DNA of 37,806 nt from Actinomycetota bacterium (GCA_019347855.1 JAHWKO010000010.1:1-37806), one strand, 5' to 3'; shown: positions 16,304-26,351, numbered from the stretch's first letter. Program-made: numbers and translations. The notes: generated by a model not told the origin, from the letters alone.

Positions 16304-17443
16304 TCAGCCGTCCGTGTCCAGGCCGGCGATCGCCCGGGCGACCCCGACGGCGCGGACGGTCTCGGCGACGTCGTGGACCCGGACGATCGACGCGCCGTTG
16401 GTGATCGCCACCGCCGAGGCCGCGAGCGACGGCTCGAGCCGCTCCTCGGCCGGCAGGTCTTCGGTCACGCGGCCGAGGAACGACTTGCGGGACGCCCCCA
16501 CGAGGACCGGACGCCCGAGCGAGGTCAGGTCCCGCAGGTCGCGCAGCAGGCGGAGGTTGTGCTCGACGGTCTTGCCGAACCCGATCCCAGGGTCGAGGAT
16601 GACGTCCGTCGGGTCGATCCCGACGTCGACGCACCGTTCGAGGACCTCCCCGAGGAAGTCGAACACATCGCCGACCACATCGTCGTAGGTCGGGTTGGTC
16701 TGCATCGTCCGTGGTGTACCGAGCATGTGCATCAGGACGTAGGGAACGCCGAGCTCGGCGACCGTCGGGAGCATCGCCCCGTCGACCGCTCCGGCCGAGA
16801 CGTCGTTCACGAGGGCGGCGCCGGCCTCGACCGCGGCCCGGGCCACGTTGGCCTTGCGTGTATCGATCGAGACGGTGATCCCGTCGGCCGCGAGCGCCTC
16901 GACCACCGGCAGCACCCGCTGCAGCTCGTCGGCCTCGTCGGTGGGCTCGGCGCCCGGGCGGGTGGACTCGCCGCCGACGTCGACGAGGTCGGCGCCGGCC
17001 TCGACCAGCGACCTGGCGTGGGCGACGGCGGCGCCGGGATGGTCGTCCGGGTCGTAGTGCGCGCCGCCGTCGAAGAACGAGTCGGGGGTGACGTTGACGA
17101 TGCCCATGACGACCGCCTGGGAGCTGCAGCGCAACGTGCCACGTGGCGTGTCGATGTCTGGGGCCGGGGCGGACCAGGCCGCGACGGCGCGCCAGAGCAC
17201 CTCCTCGAGCGCCTCGGCCGGCCCGCGTCCGAGCGCGCGCCCCACGGCGTCCACCAGGCGCGAGGGTGTGGTCACGGCGGTCAGGCGCCCGTGCTCGATC
17301 TCGACCCGCGCGCCGGCGCTGGCCAGCTCGTCGGCGACCGGCTGCGGAGCGGACAGGCGGCTGACCGTGACCCGGACGGGCCCTCCCTCGGCGTGGAGGG
17401 CAGCATCGCGGACCCGCACGAGCGGGGCGGGCACGTCGTTCAT
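16304..17443 (-). CDS. folP: Dihydropteroate synthase, long form with N-terminal extension
   Basis: Condenses p-aminobenzoate with the pterin pyrophosphate; the sulfonamide target. The TIM-barrel core starts near residue 111. Motifs: VVMGIVNVTPDSFFDGG, VDVGGESTRPGA, SIDTRKANVA, DPGIGFGKTVEHN, GASRKSFLG and RVHDV. A further N-terminal segment of about 105 residues (PVRVTVSRLSAPQPVADEL...) precedes it, so the protein is 379 aa against the usual 270-290. This matches the long DHPS class known in several phyla, which has an extra small alpha/beta domain. ATG at 17443 overlaps the stop of a possible 40-codon ORF as ATGA. The weak AGGTG ribosome site suggests translational coupling. Confidence 0.94.
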   Translation of the reverse strand: MNDVPAPLVRVRDAALHAEGGPVRVTVSRLSAPQPVADELASAGARVEIEHGRLTAVTTPSRLVDAVGRALGRGPAEALEEVLWRAVAAWSAPAPDIDTPRGTLRCSSQAVVMGIVNVTPDSFFDGGAHYDPDDHPGAAVAHARSLVEAGADLVDVGGESTRPGAEPTDEADELQRVLPVVEALAADGITVSIDTRKANVARAAVEAGAALVNDVSAGAVDGAMLPTVAELGVPYVLMHMLGTPRTMQTNPTYDDVVGDVFDFLGEVLERCVDVGIDPTDVILDPGIGFGKTVEHNLRLLRDLRDLTSLGRPVLVGASRKSFLGRVTEDLPAEERLEPSLAASAVAITNGASIVRVHDVAETVRAVGVARAIAGLDTDG

Positions 17444-17562
17444 CGGAACACCTGGCTCACGGCGTTCAGCTCCGCCGCGGTCTCAGGTGGCCGTCGCCCG
17501 AGCACGGGCGCAGGAGTGGCCTGACAACGACTCTCGCGCCGCTCCTCCGTCGCGTCGCTCAC
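17440..17562 (-). CDS. Possible 40-codon gene coupled to folE and folP
   Basis: A short frame beginning GTG at 17562 and ending TGA at 17440. It starts on the folE stop (GTGA overlap) and its stop overlaps the folP start (ATGA overlap), so it exactly fills the space between two certain genes. Its product begins [14 protein letters not shown] and ends [10 protein letters not shown]: charged, soluble, one Cys, no recognisable domain. Ribosomes finishing folE could re-initiate here and hand over to folP. It could be a real microprotein or only a translated linker that keeps folP coupled. No Shine-Dalgarno sequence stands out. Confidence 0.45.
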   Translation of the reverse strand: MSDATEERRESRCQATPAPVLGRRPPETAAELNAVSQVFR

Positions 17563-18218
17563 GGGCGGCTCCTGTCGCCGTGGATCAGGGCCATCGCCTC
17601 GGCGCGCGTCCGAGGGTCGCTGCGGATCGTCCCCCGGACCGCGCTGGTCACCGTCTGCGATCCCGGCTTGCGTACCCCCCGCATGTCCATGCAGAGATGG
17701 TGCGCCTCGACCACCACGAGGACACCGCGTGGTTCGAGCCGTTCCTCGAGCACGTCGGCGATCGTCGTGGTCAGGCGCTCCTGGAGGTTCGGGCGCTTCG
17801 CGATCACGTCGACCAGCCGGGCGATCTTCGACAGACCGGTGATCTGGCCCTTCTCGTTGGGGATGTAGGCCACGTGGGCACGGCCCACGAAGGGCAGCAG
17901 GTGGTGCTCGCACATCGAGTGCAGAGGGATGTCCCGCACCATGACCATCTCGTCGTGGCCCTCCTCGAAGACCACGGTGAGGACGTCCCCGGGGTCGACG
18001 AGCAGACCCGCGAAGATCTCGTCGTACTCCCGCGCGACCCGCTGCGGGGTGTCGCGCAGACCCTCGCGGTCGGGGTCCTCCCCGATCGCCTCGAACAGCA
18101 TCCGCACGGCACGTTCGATCTTGTCGTGGTCGAACACGGTGGCGGGATCCACACCGGTGACCTGTCGGACGCGCTCACGCGATCCGTTCTGGATCGCGTG
18201 AGGCTCGTGCTCGATCAC
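17559..18218 (-). CDS. folE: GTP cyclohydrolase I (FolE type)
   Basis: Converts GTP to 7,8-dihydroneopterin triphosphate, the entry step to folate. Zinc ligands are visible at Cys103 and His106 in CEHHLLPF, and Cys176 in HHLCMDMRG. Other motifs are [29 protein letters not shown] and [12 protein letters not shown] chose GTG at 18218 (219 aa, normal length) with AAGGG 8 nt upstream. A longer in-frame extension to 18266 would read through the hairpin at 18239-18265 and is less likely. It is probably the first gene of the folate-pantothenate-NAD-CoA-lysS run. Confidence 0.95.
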   Translation of the reverse strand: MIEHEPHAIQNGSRERVRQVTGVDPATVFDHDKIERAVRMLFEAIGEDPDREGLRDTPQRVAREYDEIFAGLLVDPGDVLTVVFEEGHDEMVMVRDIPLHSMCEHHLLPFVGRAHVAYIPNEKGQITGLSKIARLVDVIAKRPNLQERLTTTIADVLEERLEPRGVLVVVEAHHLCMDMRGVRKPGSQTVTSAVRGTIRSDPRTRAEAMALIHGDRSRP

Positions 18219-18238
18219 GGCGGCCCTTCTGCATGTGA

Positions 18239-18265
18239 TGACGCCGGGGGCGGACCCCGGCGTCA
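18239..18265 (-). terminator. Hairpin between ftsH and folE
   Basis: An 11-bp perfect stem, TGACGCCGGGG (18239-18249) with CCCCGGCGTCA (18255-18265), loop GCGGA. It lies 53 nt after the ftsH stop and 21 nt before the folE start, with no T-run. It is either the ftsH terminator or, if the promoter at 18269-18298 is real, a structured 5' end of the folE message. Confidence 0.6.
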
Positions 18266-18268
18266 ACG

Positions 18269-18298
18269 AACGTAGCGGTGTCCCCGAGCCCGGGTCAT
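18269..18298 (-). promoter_or_regulatory. Candidate promoter for the folE run
   Basis: On the minus strand ATGACC (18298-18293) and TACGTT (18274-18269) are separated by 18 nt. They match the TTGACA/TAnnnT pattern at 4 of 6 positions and at all three fixed -10 positions. Transcription would start near 18262, so the message would begin within the hairpin at 18239-18265. Confidence 0.4.
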
Positions 18299-18317
18299 CC
18301 CGGCGCCGCTCGAGCGA

Positions 18318-20297
<1,980 letters not shown>

Positions 20298-20351
20298 GAG
20301 GGGAGCCTCGCTGTTCCCCGGGCGGCGCTCGCGCGGAACCTCAGGCTACCA

Positions 20352-20369
20352 GTGGCGCCCTCTCGCCAC
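20352..20369 (-). terminator. Short hairpin between hpt and ftsH
   Basis: GTGGCG (20352-20357) pairs with CGCCAC (20364-20369) across a 6-nt loop, 10 nt after the hpt stop. TAGCCT (20348-20343), a possible -10 for ftsH, follows immediately. It may partly terminate hpt transcription; the evidence is only position and shape. Confidence 0.35.
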
Positions 20370-20379
20370 CCCGGGCGAC

Positions 20380-20976
20380 TCAGGAGTACACGTCCTCGCG
20401 GAGGGTCGCGATGAAGGGCAGGTTGCGGTAGCGCTCGGCGTAATCCAGCCCGTAGCCGACCACGAACACGTCGGGGACCTCGAAACCGTGGTAGCGGATC
20501 GGGATGTCCACGCGCTGCTGGCTGGGCTTGGTGAGCAACGCGAGGACCTCCAGGCTCTTCGGGCCCCGGGAGCGGAGGTTGCGCAGCAGGTAGTTGAGGG
20601 TGAGTCCGGAGTCCACGATGTCCTCGACCAGCAGGACGTGGCGTCCCTCGAGCTCGACGTCCAGATCCTTCAGGATCCGCACCACCCCCGACGTCCGGGT
20701 CGCGGAGCCGTACGAGGACACGGCCATGAAGTCGACGCTGACCGGGATCGTGAGGTGCCGTGCGAGGTCGGCGATCAGCACGAACGCGCCCTTCAGGATC
20801 CCGACCAGCAGGACCTCCTCACCCCCGTAGTCGGCGTCCAGGCGCTCGGCGAGCTCAGCGAGCTTCGCGTCGATCTCCCCACCGGTGATGAGGACATCGT
20901 CGATGTCGTCGGCGAGCGATGGATCCAGCTGGAGGCCGGTCTCCTCGAGGACATCGTCCAGCGGTCGCGGGGTCAT
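20380..20976 (-). CDS. hpt: Hypoxanthine phosphoribosyltransferase
   Basis: Purine salvage enzyme making IMP and GMP from hypoxanthine or guanine and PRPP. The 198-aa protein has the PRPP loop LLVEDIVDSGLT at about 115-126, the N-terminal VGILKGAFVLIADL, the DFMAVSSYGSATRTSG flexible loop, and the purine-binding end VVGYGLDYAERYRNLP. ATG at 20976 follows GGAAGGG. The first 25 residues are a little longer than in most relatives, so an internal start is possible. tilS lies 65 nt upstream and ftsH downstream, an order shared across many bacteria. Confidence 0.96.
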   Translation of the reverse strand: MTPRPLDDVLEETGLQLDPSLADDIDDVLITGGEIDAKLAELAERLDADYGGEEVLLVGILKGAFVLIADLARHLTIPVSVDFMAVSSYGSATRTSGVVRILKDLDVELEGRHVLLVEDIVDSGLTLNYLLRNLRSRGPKSLEVLALLTKPSQQRVDIPIRYHGFEVPDVFVVGYGLDYAERYRNLPFIATLREDVYS

Positions 20977-21041
20977 CGTCCCTTCCCGGTTCGGGGGTCG
21001 AAGGCTAGGTCACGCACGTCGGACAGCGGTAGTGGTCGCCC

Positions 21042-22487
21042 TCACGACGCGTCGACGGCGAGGTGGAGGTAGGGGGCCGACCGGCCCTCGGCGAGCGCGT
21101 CGGCGTCAGCGACGACGCCGGGCACCCACACGATCCGCTCCCCCGCGGTGAGCACCGGCACGGTGTCCCGTAGGGCTCGTGGTACCCCCGCGTCGACGAA
21201 CACGTCCTGGAGCTTGCGGGTGCCCACGTGTGTCGAGACCCGGTCGCCGGGCCTGCGCGAGCGCAGCGCGAGCGGGGCGCCGAGCACGGCGCGCGACAGG
21301 ACCACCTGGCCCAGGTCGGGGTCGCCTCCAGGCGGCACGGCGCTGGCCGGGACCTCGACGCGGGGCGGCGCCCACGGCAGGTCCAGGGGCAACGCCAGCT
21401 GCCCCGTGGTGCTGGGTCCGGCGACGGCGGCGGTGACCGTGACCAGTCCGGGGCGCCAGCGGGTCTCGCCGGGGACGGACAGGCCGACCTCCGCTGGGTC
21501 CGACAGGTCGTCGGGGATCAGCGCCAGCCATCCACCGCCGCACGTCGCGGTCACGCCCTGCAGGTCGACGGCTTGCCCGGACCCGAGAGCCAGGATCGCA
21601 GCCACGTGGTCGGCGCTGGGCGGTGGTCCGCCAGAGATCTCCACGACGAGCAGCCGAACGAGCCGTCGCGCGATCGCCGGCGACAGGGAGCCGAGGACAT
21701 CGGTGGGCACCGCCCGTCCCGGCCCGTAGCGGCGGACGGCGGACCTGGCCGTCCCAGCGGCCAACCCATCGAGGTGCCTGGCATCGGCCCGTGCCAGGTC
21801 GGCGAGGCGCCCGAGCGCCCCAACGGGGTCCGGCGCGAGCCGTTCCAACAGCGGCAGCACCTCGTGGCGGGCGCGGACGCGCCGGTACCGCGCGTCGGTG
21901 TTCATGGGGTCCTGGACGACGTCGAGCCCCTCGAGGGTCACGAAGCGCCGCACATCCTCGCGGCGGACCCGCAGCAGCGGGCGCACGACGCCACCCCGCG
22001 TCTGGGCCATCCCGCCCAGGCCGGTGATCCCCGTCCCCCTGGCCATCCGCAGCAGCAGCGTCTCGGCCTGGTCGTCGGCGGTGTGTCCCACCAAGAGCCA
22101 GGCCGAGGTCGCGTCGAGCTCCCGGCTGAGGCGACGCAGAGCGGCGTAGCGAGCGGCGCGCGCCGCGGCCTCGAGGCCCTGACCTGACGGTTCAACGGTG
22201 ACCTCGAGGACGTGCACCGGCACGCCCAGCGCGTCCGCGGTGCGCCCGACCGCCGCGACGTCGCCCCGGTCATCCCGCAGACCGTGCCGCACGTGGCCGA
22301 GGTGCAGGGCGAGGTCGGGGCGCGCCTCCTGCACGAGGTGGGCGAGCGCGCACGAGTCGGGTCCCCCGGAGGCGGCGACGATCGCCACCGCCCCGTCGGG
22401 CAGCGCGCGGCAGCCCCGACGGACCTCCGCGATCAGCGCGTCCCGCCGCTGCCCCGGGGGCAGGGGGCCGGGAGCCGCGCCGCTCAC
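21042..22487 (-). CDS. tilS: tRNA(Ile)-lysidine synthetase
   Basis: Modifies C34 of tRNA-Ile(CAU) to lysidine so that it reads AUA. The N-type ATP-pyrophosphatase motif SGGPDS is at residues 40-45 (VAASGGPDSCALAHL). Further family segments are VRHGLRDD, GHTADDQAETLLLRMARGTGITGLGGM, PLLRVRREDV, and DPMNTDARYRRVRARHEVLPLLE. GTG at 22487 overlaps the stop of the metalloprotease gene as GTGA, giving 481 aa, which includes C-terminal tRNA-binding domains (LRSRRPGDRVSTHVGTRKLQD). Coupling to the DUF2342 gene is typical of actinobacteria. Confidence 0.95.
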   Translation of the reverse strand: MSGAAPGPLPPGQRRDALIAEVRRGCRALPDGAVAIVAASGGPDSCALAHLVQEARPDLALHLGHVRHGLRDDRGDVAAVGRTADALGVPVHVLEVTVEPSGQGLEAAARAARYAALRRLSRELDATSAWLLVGHTADDQAETLLLRMARGTGITGLGGMAQTRGGVVRPLLRVRREDVRRFVTLEGLDVVQDPMNTDARYRRVRARHEVLPLLERLAPDPVGALGRLADLARADARHLDGLAAGTARSAVRRYGPGRAVPTDVLGSLSPAIARRLVRLLVVEISGGPPPSADHVAAILALGSGQAVDLQGVTATCGGGWLALIPDDLSDPAEVGLSVPGETRWRPGLVTVTAAVAGPSTTGQLALPLDLPWAPPRVEVPASAVPPGGDPDLGQVVLSRAVLGAPLALRSRRPGDRVSTHVGTRKLQDVFVDAGVPRALRDTVPVLTAGERIVWVPGVVADADALAEGRSAPYLHLAVDAS

Positions 22488-23524
22488 CCCGCCGCCTCCG
22501 TCAACCCGACCCGGCGCATCCACCCGCCGGGATCCTCGATCTCGTCGAGGCTCGGCAGCGAACCGGGATCCTCGAACGCCCGGTTGAGCCCGTCGGTCCC
22601 CGCACGCTCGACGACGTGGCGGACGAAGGCCTCGCCCCGGTCGTACTGCCGACGCTTCATGTCCAGGCCCGCCACCGTCGACAGCACCCGGGTCCCGAGG
22701 TCCGTACGCCTCTTCTCGAACGCGGACCGAACGGCTGACACGTCGTCGACGAGGTCCTCGGCGGCGAGGTACATCGTGGCGTTGCCGTGCCCCTCGAGGA
22801 GGCTCATCAGCGCCTGGGCCTCGTCCACGAGCTCGCGCTGCTCCTCGGACAGGACGACCTGCAGCAGCGGTGCGGGCCGACCCTCGTCGCGGATCGCCCG
22901 GATCGCCTGTGGCAACCGCGCGATCGTCTCGAGGACCTGCTGAGGGTCGAGCCGCGCGGCTTCGAGGTAGCGCCGGAGCAGGTCGCGCAGGTGGTCGCCG
23001 AGCCACGGGACCCCGTCGAACTGGAGGCGGTGCGCGAGCTCGTGGAGCAGGATCGTCCGACGGACGTCGTCCGCGAGGGGACCCTGCCGGTCGGCCAGCT
23101 CGAGGACGTTGGGACCGATCACGACCATCTGGGCCTGCCCCGGGCCGCCGAGCGGCAGGACGTACTGGCCGAGCACCTTCGTGGACAGCAGCCCGAACAG
23201 CGCGCCGAGCTGCATCCCGATGACCTTCGGGGCGAACGGACGCCCCTGCAACCGTTCGGCGATCGGATCGAAGGCGCCCCGCAGCCCGACCAGGTTGGCG
23301 CGCACCCAGCCGCGGCGGCTCACCACGCGGATCCGCGTCGGAGGCAGCTCGACCCCGAGACCGGTCCAGGTCCGGGCGGCGAGGTCGACCGCGGCGGTGT
23401 CAGCGGCGACGGCGCGTCGCAGTCGTTGGGCGTCCTGCGGATCGCTGCGCCGGACCGGCGCGATCAGCGAGGCGGTCTGCAGTGCGACCGCCTCGTCCAG
23501 GAGCTGCGGTCCGTCCTGGGTCAG
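22484..23524 (-). CDS. Zinc-dependent metalloprotease, DUF2342 family
   Basis: Predicted intracellular metallopeptidase of the actinobacterial DUF2342 group, some members of which are annotated as F420-biosynthesis-associated. HELAH at about residues 161-165 (ILLHELAHRLQFDGVPWL) is the zinc motif. MSLLEGHGNATMYLAAE is a conserved later segment containing a likely metal ligand. The only ATG/GTG starts (from 23326) would remove a well-matched N-terminal segment (LDEAVALQTASLIAP...). The frame is open back to the stop at 23536, and CTG at 23524 lies 7 nt after GAGG. I therefore propose CTG as the start, giving 346 aa. The substrate is unknown. It overlaps tilS by 4 nt and follows a small membrane protein by 9 nt. 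Confidence 0.88.
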   Translation of the reverse strand: MTQDGPQLLDEAVALQTASLIAPVRRSDPQDAQRLRRAVAADTAAVDLAARTWTGLGVELPPTRIRVVSRRGWVRANLVGLRGAFDPIAERLQGRPFAPKVIGMQLGALFGLLSTKVLGQYVLPLGGPGQAQMVVIGPNVLELADRQGPLADDVRRTILLHELAHRLQFDGVPWLGDHLRDLLRRYLEAARLDPQQVLETIARLPQAIRAIRDEGRPAPLLQVVLSEEQRELVDEAQALMSLLEGHGNATMYLAAEDLVDDVSAVRSAFEKRRTDLGTRVLSTVAGLDMKRRQYDRGEAFVRHVVERAGTDGLNRAFEDPGSLPSLDEIEDPGGWMRRVGLTEAAG

Positions 23525-23533
23525 TCGTCCGCC

Positions 23534-23848
23534 TCAGCTCTCGTCACGTCGCACCAGCAACCAGTACCCGAGACCGATGCCGCCGATCGCCAGGACCGTG
23601 ACCGCTGTCAGGACGACGCCGAGCCACCAGTGCCACGGCGTCTCGAACTCGTCCGGTGCGAAGGTGTTCTCGAAGTTGGGCTCCGGGCCCGGCAGTTCGG
23701 TGGTCTCTCCGGCCCCCTCGCCGCCTTCACCACCCTCCTCGATCGCGAGGTGGTAGGTCGGAGCTGCCGCCGCCACCGTCGGTGCGGCCAACAGTCCCAC
23801 GGTCAGCGTCAGGGCGAGCAGCGACGCGCGCAGACGCCTGCCTGCCAT
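23534..23848 (-). CDS. Small type I membrane protein, function unknown
   Basis: A 104-aa protein: signal peptide (LRASLLALTLTVGLLAAPTVAAA), a Gly/Glu-rich acidic extracellular stretch (EEGGEGGEGAGETTELPG), an aromatic patch (TPWHWW), one transmembrane helix (VVLTAVTVLAIGGIGLGYWLLV) and a short cytoplasmic end RRDES. ATG at 23848 follows GGAGG with 6-nt spacing; the longer upstream frame lacks such support. It lies directly upstream of the metalloprotease, whose proposed start is only 9 nt after this stop, so the two are probably cotranscribed. I do not recognise a family. Confidence 0.75.
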   Translation of the reverse strand: MAGRRLRASLLALTLTVGLLAAPTVAAAAPTYHLAIEEGGEGGEGAGETTELPGPEPNFENTFAPDEFETPWHWWLGVVLTAVTVLAIGGIGLGYWLLVRRDES

Positions 23849-23879
23849 CGATGTCCTCCGGTCCGGGTTGCCGGGCGGG

Positions 23880-23885
23880 ACTGTA
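23880..23885 (-). promoter_or_regulatory. Possible -10 for the small membrane protein gene
   Basis: TACAGT on the minus strand, 31 nt before the ATG at 23848. The same 11 nt, CTACAGTCCCG, recurs upstream of the FkbM-type gene near 28312-28317. No clear -35 is seen. Confidence 0.25.
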
Positions 23886-23930
23886 GCGGTCGAGGAGCGC
23901 CAGCCACTATCGCGCCCATCCCCGGACGGT

Positions 23931-25379
23931 CTAGCGGAGCACGTTCGAGATCGCGGACTCCACGGCGGTCGAGACGGCGACCGGGCCACCCAGGATGTAC
24001 ACCGCGTGGACCGAGTTCCGTCGCGCGTGGAGCCAGTCGGAGGTCGGTCCCGGCAGGAACCCGGATTCGGTGAGGAGGACCGGCGATCCCAGCGAACCGG
24101 CCAGGGCCCCGCCCGCGAGTGCGTCGGGGTAGTTGCGCGCCGTCGCGACGGACGGGTGCTGGGGGTTCAGACCGTGGCCGACGGCGAAGTCGGCGACGGC
24201 GGCGGCGGTCGAGAAACGGTCGGCACCGGCGATCCGCTGGGCGACCGGCGCCCCGATCGAGTTGAGCTCCGAGGCGACCTGCTCGTTCACGGCGACCGGC
24301 CCCCCGACGATGTAGGTGTTGGAGATCCCGAGGTCGCGGAGGACCTGGCGGGTCGGTGTCGGCAGCGCGTTCGGCTGGGTGTAGAGGACCGGCCAGCCGG
24401 TCACGGCGGACACCGCAGCGGCGGCCAGCGCATCCGGGTAGTCGGTCACCGTCGCCAGGAAGGCGGCCGACGGTCGTTGCGGCAGGTTGCGGGCGACCTC
24501 GGCGGCCATCGCCGCGTGGTCCCCCGACCCGATCGCGACGACCCGGACACCCAGGCCGGCGACCGCGTCTCGGACCGACGACGCGAAGGGGCCGCCCACG
24601 AGGTAGACGGTCTTGCCGGACGGGTCGTTGCCGAGCGCACGCTTCAGACCGGCCTCGGCCGCGGCGTCGAGGCTGCTGGGGTTACTGAGGAGGGTCGGTC
24701 CGTCGAGGGCTCCGGCGAGCGCCGCGCCCGCGAGTGCGCCGTGGAAGTCCGTCGACGGGGCGAGTACGGCCCCCCGGGCGGCGCCGGGGGTGAACCCGAA
24801 GTCCGCGATGGCCTTCGCGGTCGCGGCGCGATCGGGTCCGCTCAGGCGGAACTGGGCGGGCAGCGGACGGGCCGCACCGGCCTGCAGCTTGAGGAAGTTC
24901 TCGGTCATGAACAGTCGGCTGCCGCCCGAGACCACGCCGACGCCCTGCCAGTAGAAGTCGGGATCGAGGACGTTCGCGCGGTGCGCTGGCGAGTCCATGA
25001 ACGCCTGGTGGACAGACGGGACGGATGGACCCATGCCAACGTTCTCGCCGATCCGGGCCCACGCGGGGAAGACCGCCTGGACGTCCTCCTGCAGCCGTTG
25101 GTTGTGGAAGATCGTGCCCTCGATCATCATCCGCTGGCTGTGCCGGCGGGCAACCGTGCGCAGCGCATCGGAGTGAGCCAGCTCGTGCATACCCCGGGAG
25201 CTGCGCTCGGCGTTCAGCAGACGCGCGAGCTCGGCCTCCTGAGCGGACATGATCTCGGTCGCGACGGCGGCGGACAGCTCGGACCAGGCCACCAGAGCCA
25301 GCAGCAGGATCAGGAAGGAGAAGGGGCGGACGATGCGTCGGACCACCCCGATGCCACCGATGCGATCGATCACGTTCAC
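23931..25379 (-). CDS. CAP-domain surface protein with three CWB2 repeats
   Basis: Secreted or membrane-anchored 482-aa protein. A hydrophobic signal/anchor (about residues 18-40) precedes a CAP/SCP-PR1 domain (about 45-165). That domain carries the conserved cavity residues His80 (RRHSQRM), Glu112 (GENVGMG), His133 (SPAHRANVLDP) and Glu160 (MTENF). Three CWB2 repeats run from about 178 to the end (RLSGPDRAATA, AIGSGDHAAMA, RIAGADRFSTA starts; VGGP/LGGP ends). The Ser-Pro-Ala-His-Arg motif is typical of bacterial YkwD-like CAP proteins, whose activity is mostly unknown. GTG at 25379 overlaps the stop of the degenerate GGDEF gene as GTGA, so their expression is coupled. Confidence 0.93.
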   Translation of the reverse strand: MNVIDRIGGIGVVRRIVRPFSFLILLLALVAWSELSAAVATEIMSAQEAELARLLNAERSSRGMHELAHSDALRTVARRHSQRMMIEGTIFHNQRLQEDVQAVFPAWARIGENVGMGPSVPSVHQAFMDSPAHRANVLDPDFYWQGVGVVSGGSRLFMTENFLKLQAGAARPLPAQFRLSGPDRAATAKAIADFGFTPGAARGAVLAPSTDFHGALAGAALAGALDGPTLLSNPSSLDAAAEAGLKRALGNDPSGKTVYLVGGPFASSVRDAVAGLGVRVVAIGSGDHAAMAAEVARNLPQRPSAAFLATVTDYPDALAAAAVSAVTGWPVLYTQPNALPTPTRQVLRDLGISNTYIVGGPVAVNEQVASELNSIGAPVAQRIAGADRFSTAAAVADFAVGHGLNPQHPSVATARNYPDALAGGALAGSLGSPVLLTESGFLPGPTSDWLHARRNSVHAVYILGGPVAVSTAVESAISNVLR

Positions 25380-26227
25380 GCGGTTCCCCCTGCTTCGACG
25401 GTCAGTGAGCGGTGCTCCAAGACGGACGCGACGAGGTTGCGGTAGCTGGCCAACGCCCCGTCGTCACCGGGGTAGGTGATGACCTCGGCGGACACCGCGC
25501 CGTTGCTGGCGGCCAGGCCCTGCTCGGCCAGCAAGGCCCTCGCCCCGTCGGCGAGGCGCCCGGACAGCTCCTCGGCACCCGTGCGGCCCGTCTCCGGCAG
25601 GACCACGACGACGTCCTCACGGTCCGGCAGCGGCACACGACCGACCAGGTCGGTGGTGCGCACGCTCGACTCGATCGTCTGGCACATGCGGCGCAGCGCG
25701 CGGATCCCGCGGCGGTCGTCGACGGGCTCGAAGGCGTTGTGGGCGATGTGGACGACGATGAACGAGAAGACGCTGCCGTAGCGGTCGGCGCGGGCCACCT
25801 CGCGGTCGGCGATGTGGAGCAGGGCGCGCGCGTTACCCACCCCGGTGTCGTCGTCGACCTCGTCGTACAGCTCGAGTTTGCGCAGCGACTCCTCGAGCAT
25901 GCGGTTGGCCCACCCGCCGAAGACCCCGAGGCCGAGGTACAGCAGGACGCGGACGACCGCTGCGCCGACGAAGTCACCCGGCGACAGGTCCCCGATCGTG
26001 GTGAACCGGACGACCAGGTACACCGCCGAGACGAGCACCCCAGCCACCAGGCCGCCCGTCACCCGCCCTGCGACGAGGCCGAACAGCACGGGGAGGAACA
26101 GCAGGATGGCCCCGACCTCGACGAGATCGGCGCCCCGGTAGAACGCCGCCACGGCCACGCCGCAGATCAGTGCCGTACCGAAGCCGATGACGATGGTCCG
26201 CGCCTGGCGGTAGGTGATGGACGTCAC
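25376..26227 (-). CDS. Membrane protein with a degenerate GGDEF domain
   Basis: 283 aa. Three or four N-terminal transmembrane helices (about residues 9-110) precede a cytoplasmic domain that aligns with GGDEF folds: DDDTGVGNARALLHIADREVARADRYGSVFSF-type beginning (about 125 on), TIESSVRTTDLVGRV, and DVVVVLPETGRTGAEELSGRL at the usual positions. The catalytic GGDEF signature is replaced by PLPDREDV, so diguanylate cyclase activity is not expected; a nucleotide sensor or scaffold role is inferred. GTG at 26227 follows GGAGG with 7-nt spacing. Translation is coupled by a 4-nt overlap to the downstream CAP-CWB2 gene. Confidence 0.82.
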   Translation of the reverse strand: MTSITYRQARTIVIGFGTALICGVAVAAFYRGADLVEVGAILLFLPVLFGLVAGRVTGGLVAGVLVSAVYLVVRFTTIGDLSPGDFVGAAVVRVLLYLGLGVFGGWANRMLEESLRKLELYDEVDDDTGVGNARALLHIADREVARADRYGSVFSFIVVHIAHNAFEPVDDRRGIRALRRMCQTIESSVRTTDLVGRVPLPDREDVVVVLPETGRTGAEELSGRLADGARALLAEQGLAASNGAVSAEVITYPGDDGALASYRNLVASVLEHRSLTVEAGGTA

Positions 26228-26291
26228 GCTGGCACCTCCCGACCCTCCCTAACGACGCACAACCACACACGGTAACGCTGCATGCACGCTG

Positions 26292-26297
26292 AGTATA
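26292..26297 (-). promoter_or_regulatory. Possible -10 for the degenerate GGDEF operon
   Basis: TATACT on the minus strand, 64 nt upstream of the GTG at 26227, in the most AT-rich part of this spacer. The region 17-19 nt further upstream has no good -35 match. Confidence 0.35.
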
Positions 26298-26351
26298 TCG
26301 GCTGCCGAGGGGGTGCGTCTTCAGTGTGAGGTGGTCCGATCGGCCCGGGGT

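Noticed and set aside
25376..26227. Active diguanylate cyclase
   Set aside because: The GGDEF signature is replaced by PLPDREDV, so catalysis is not expected.
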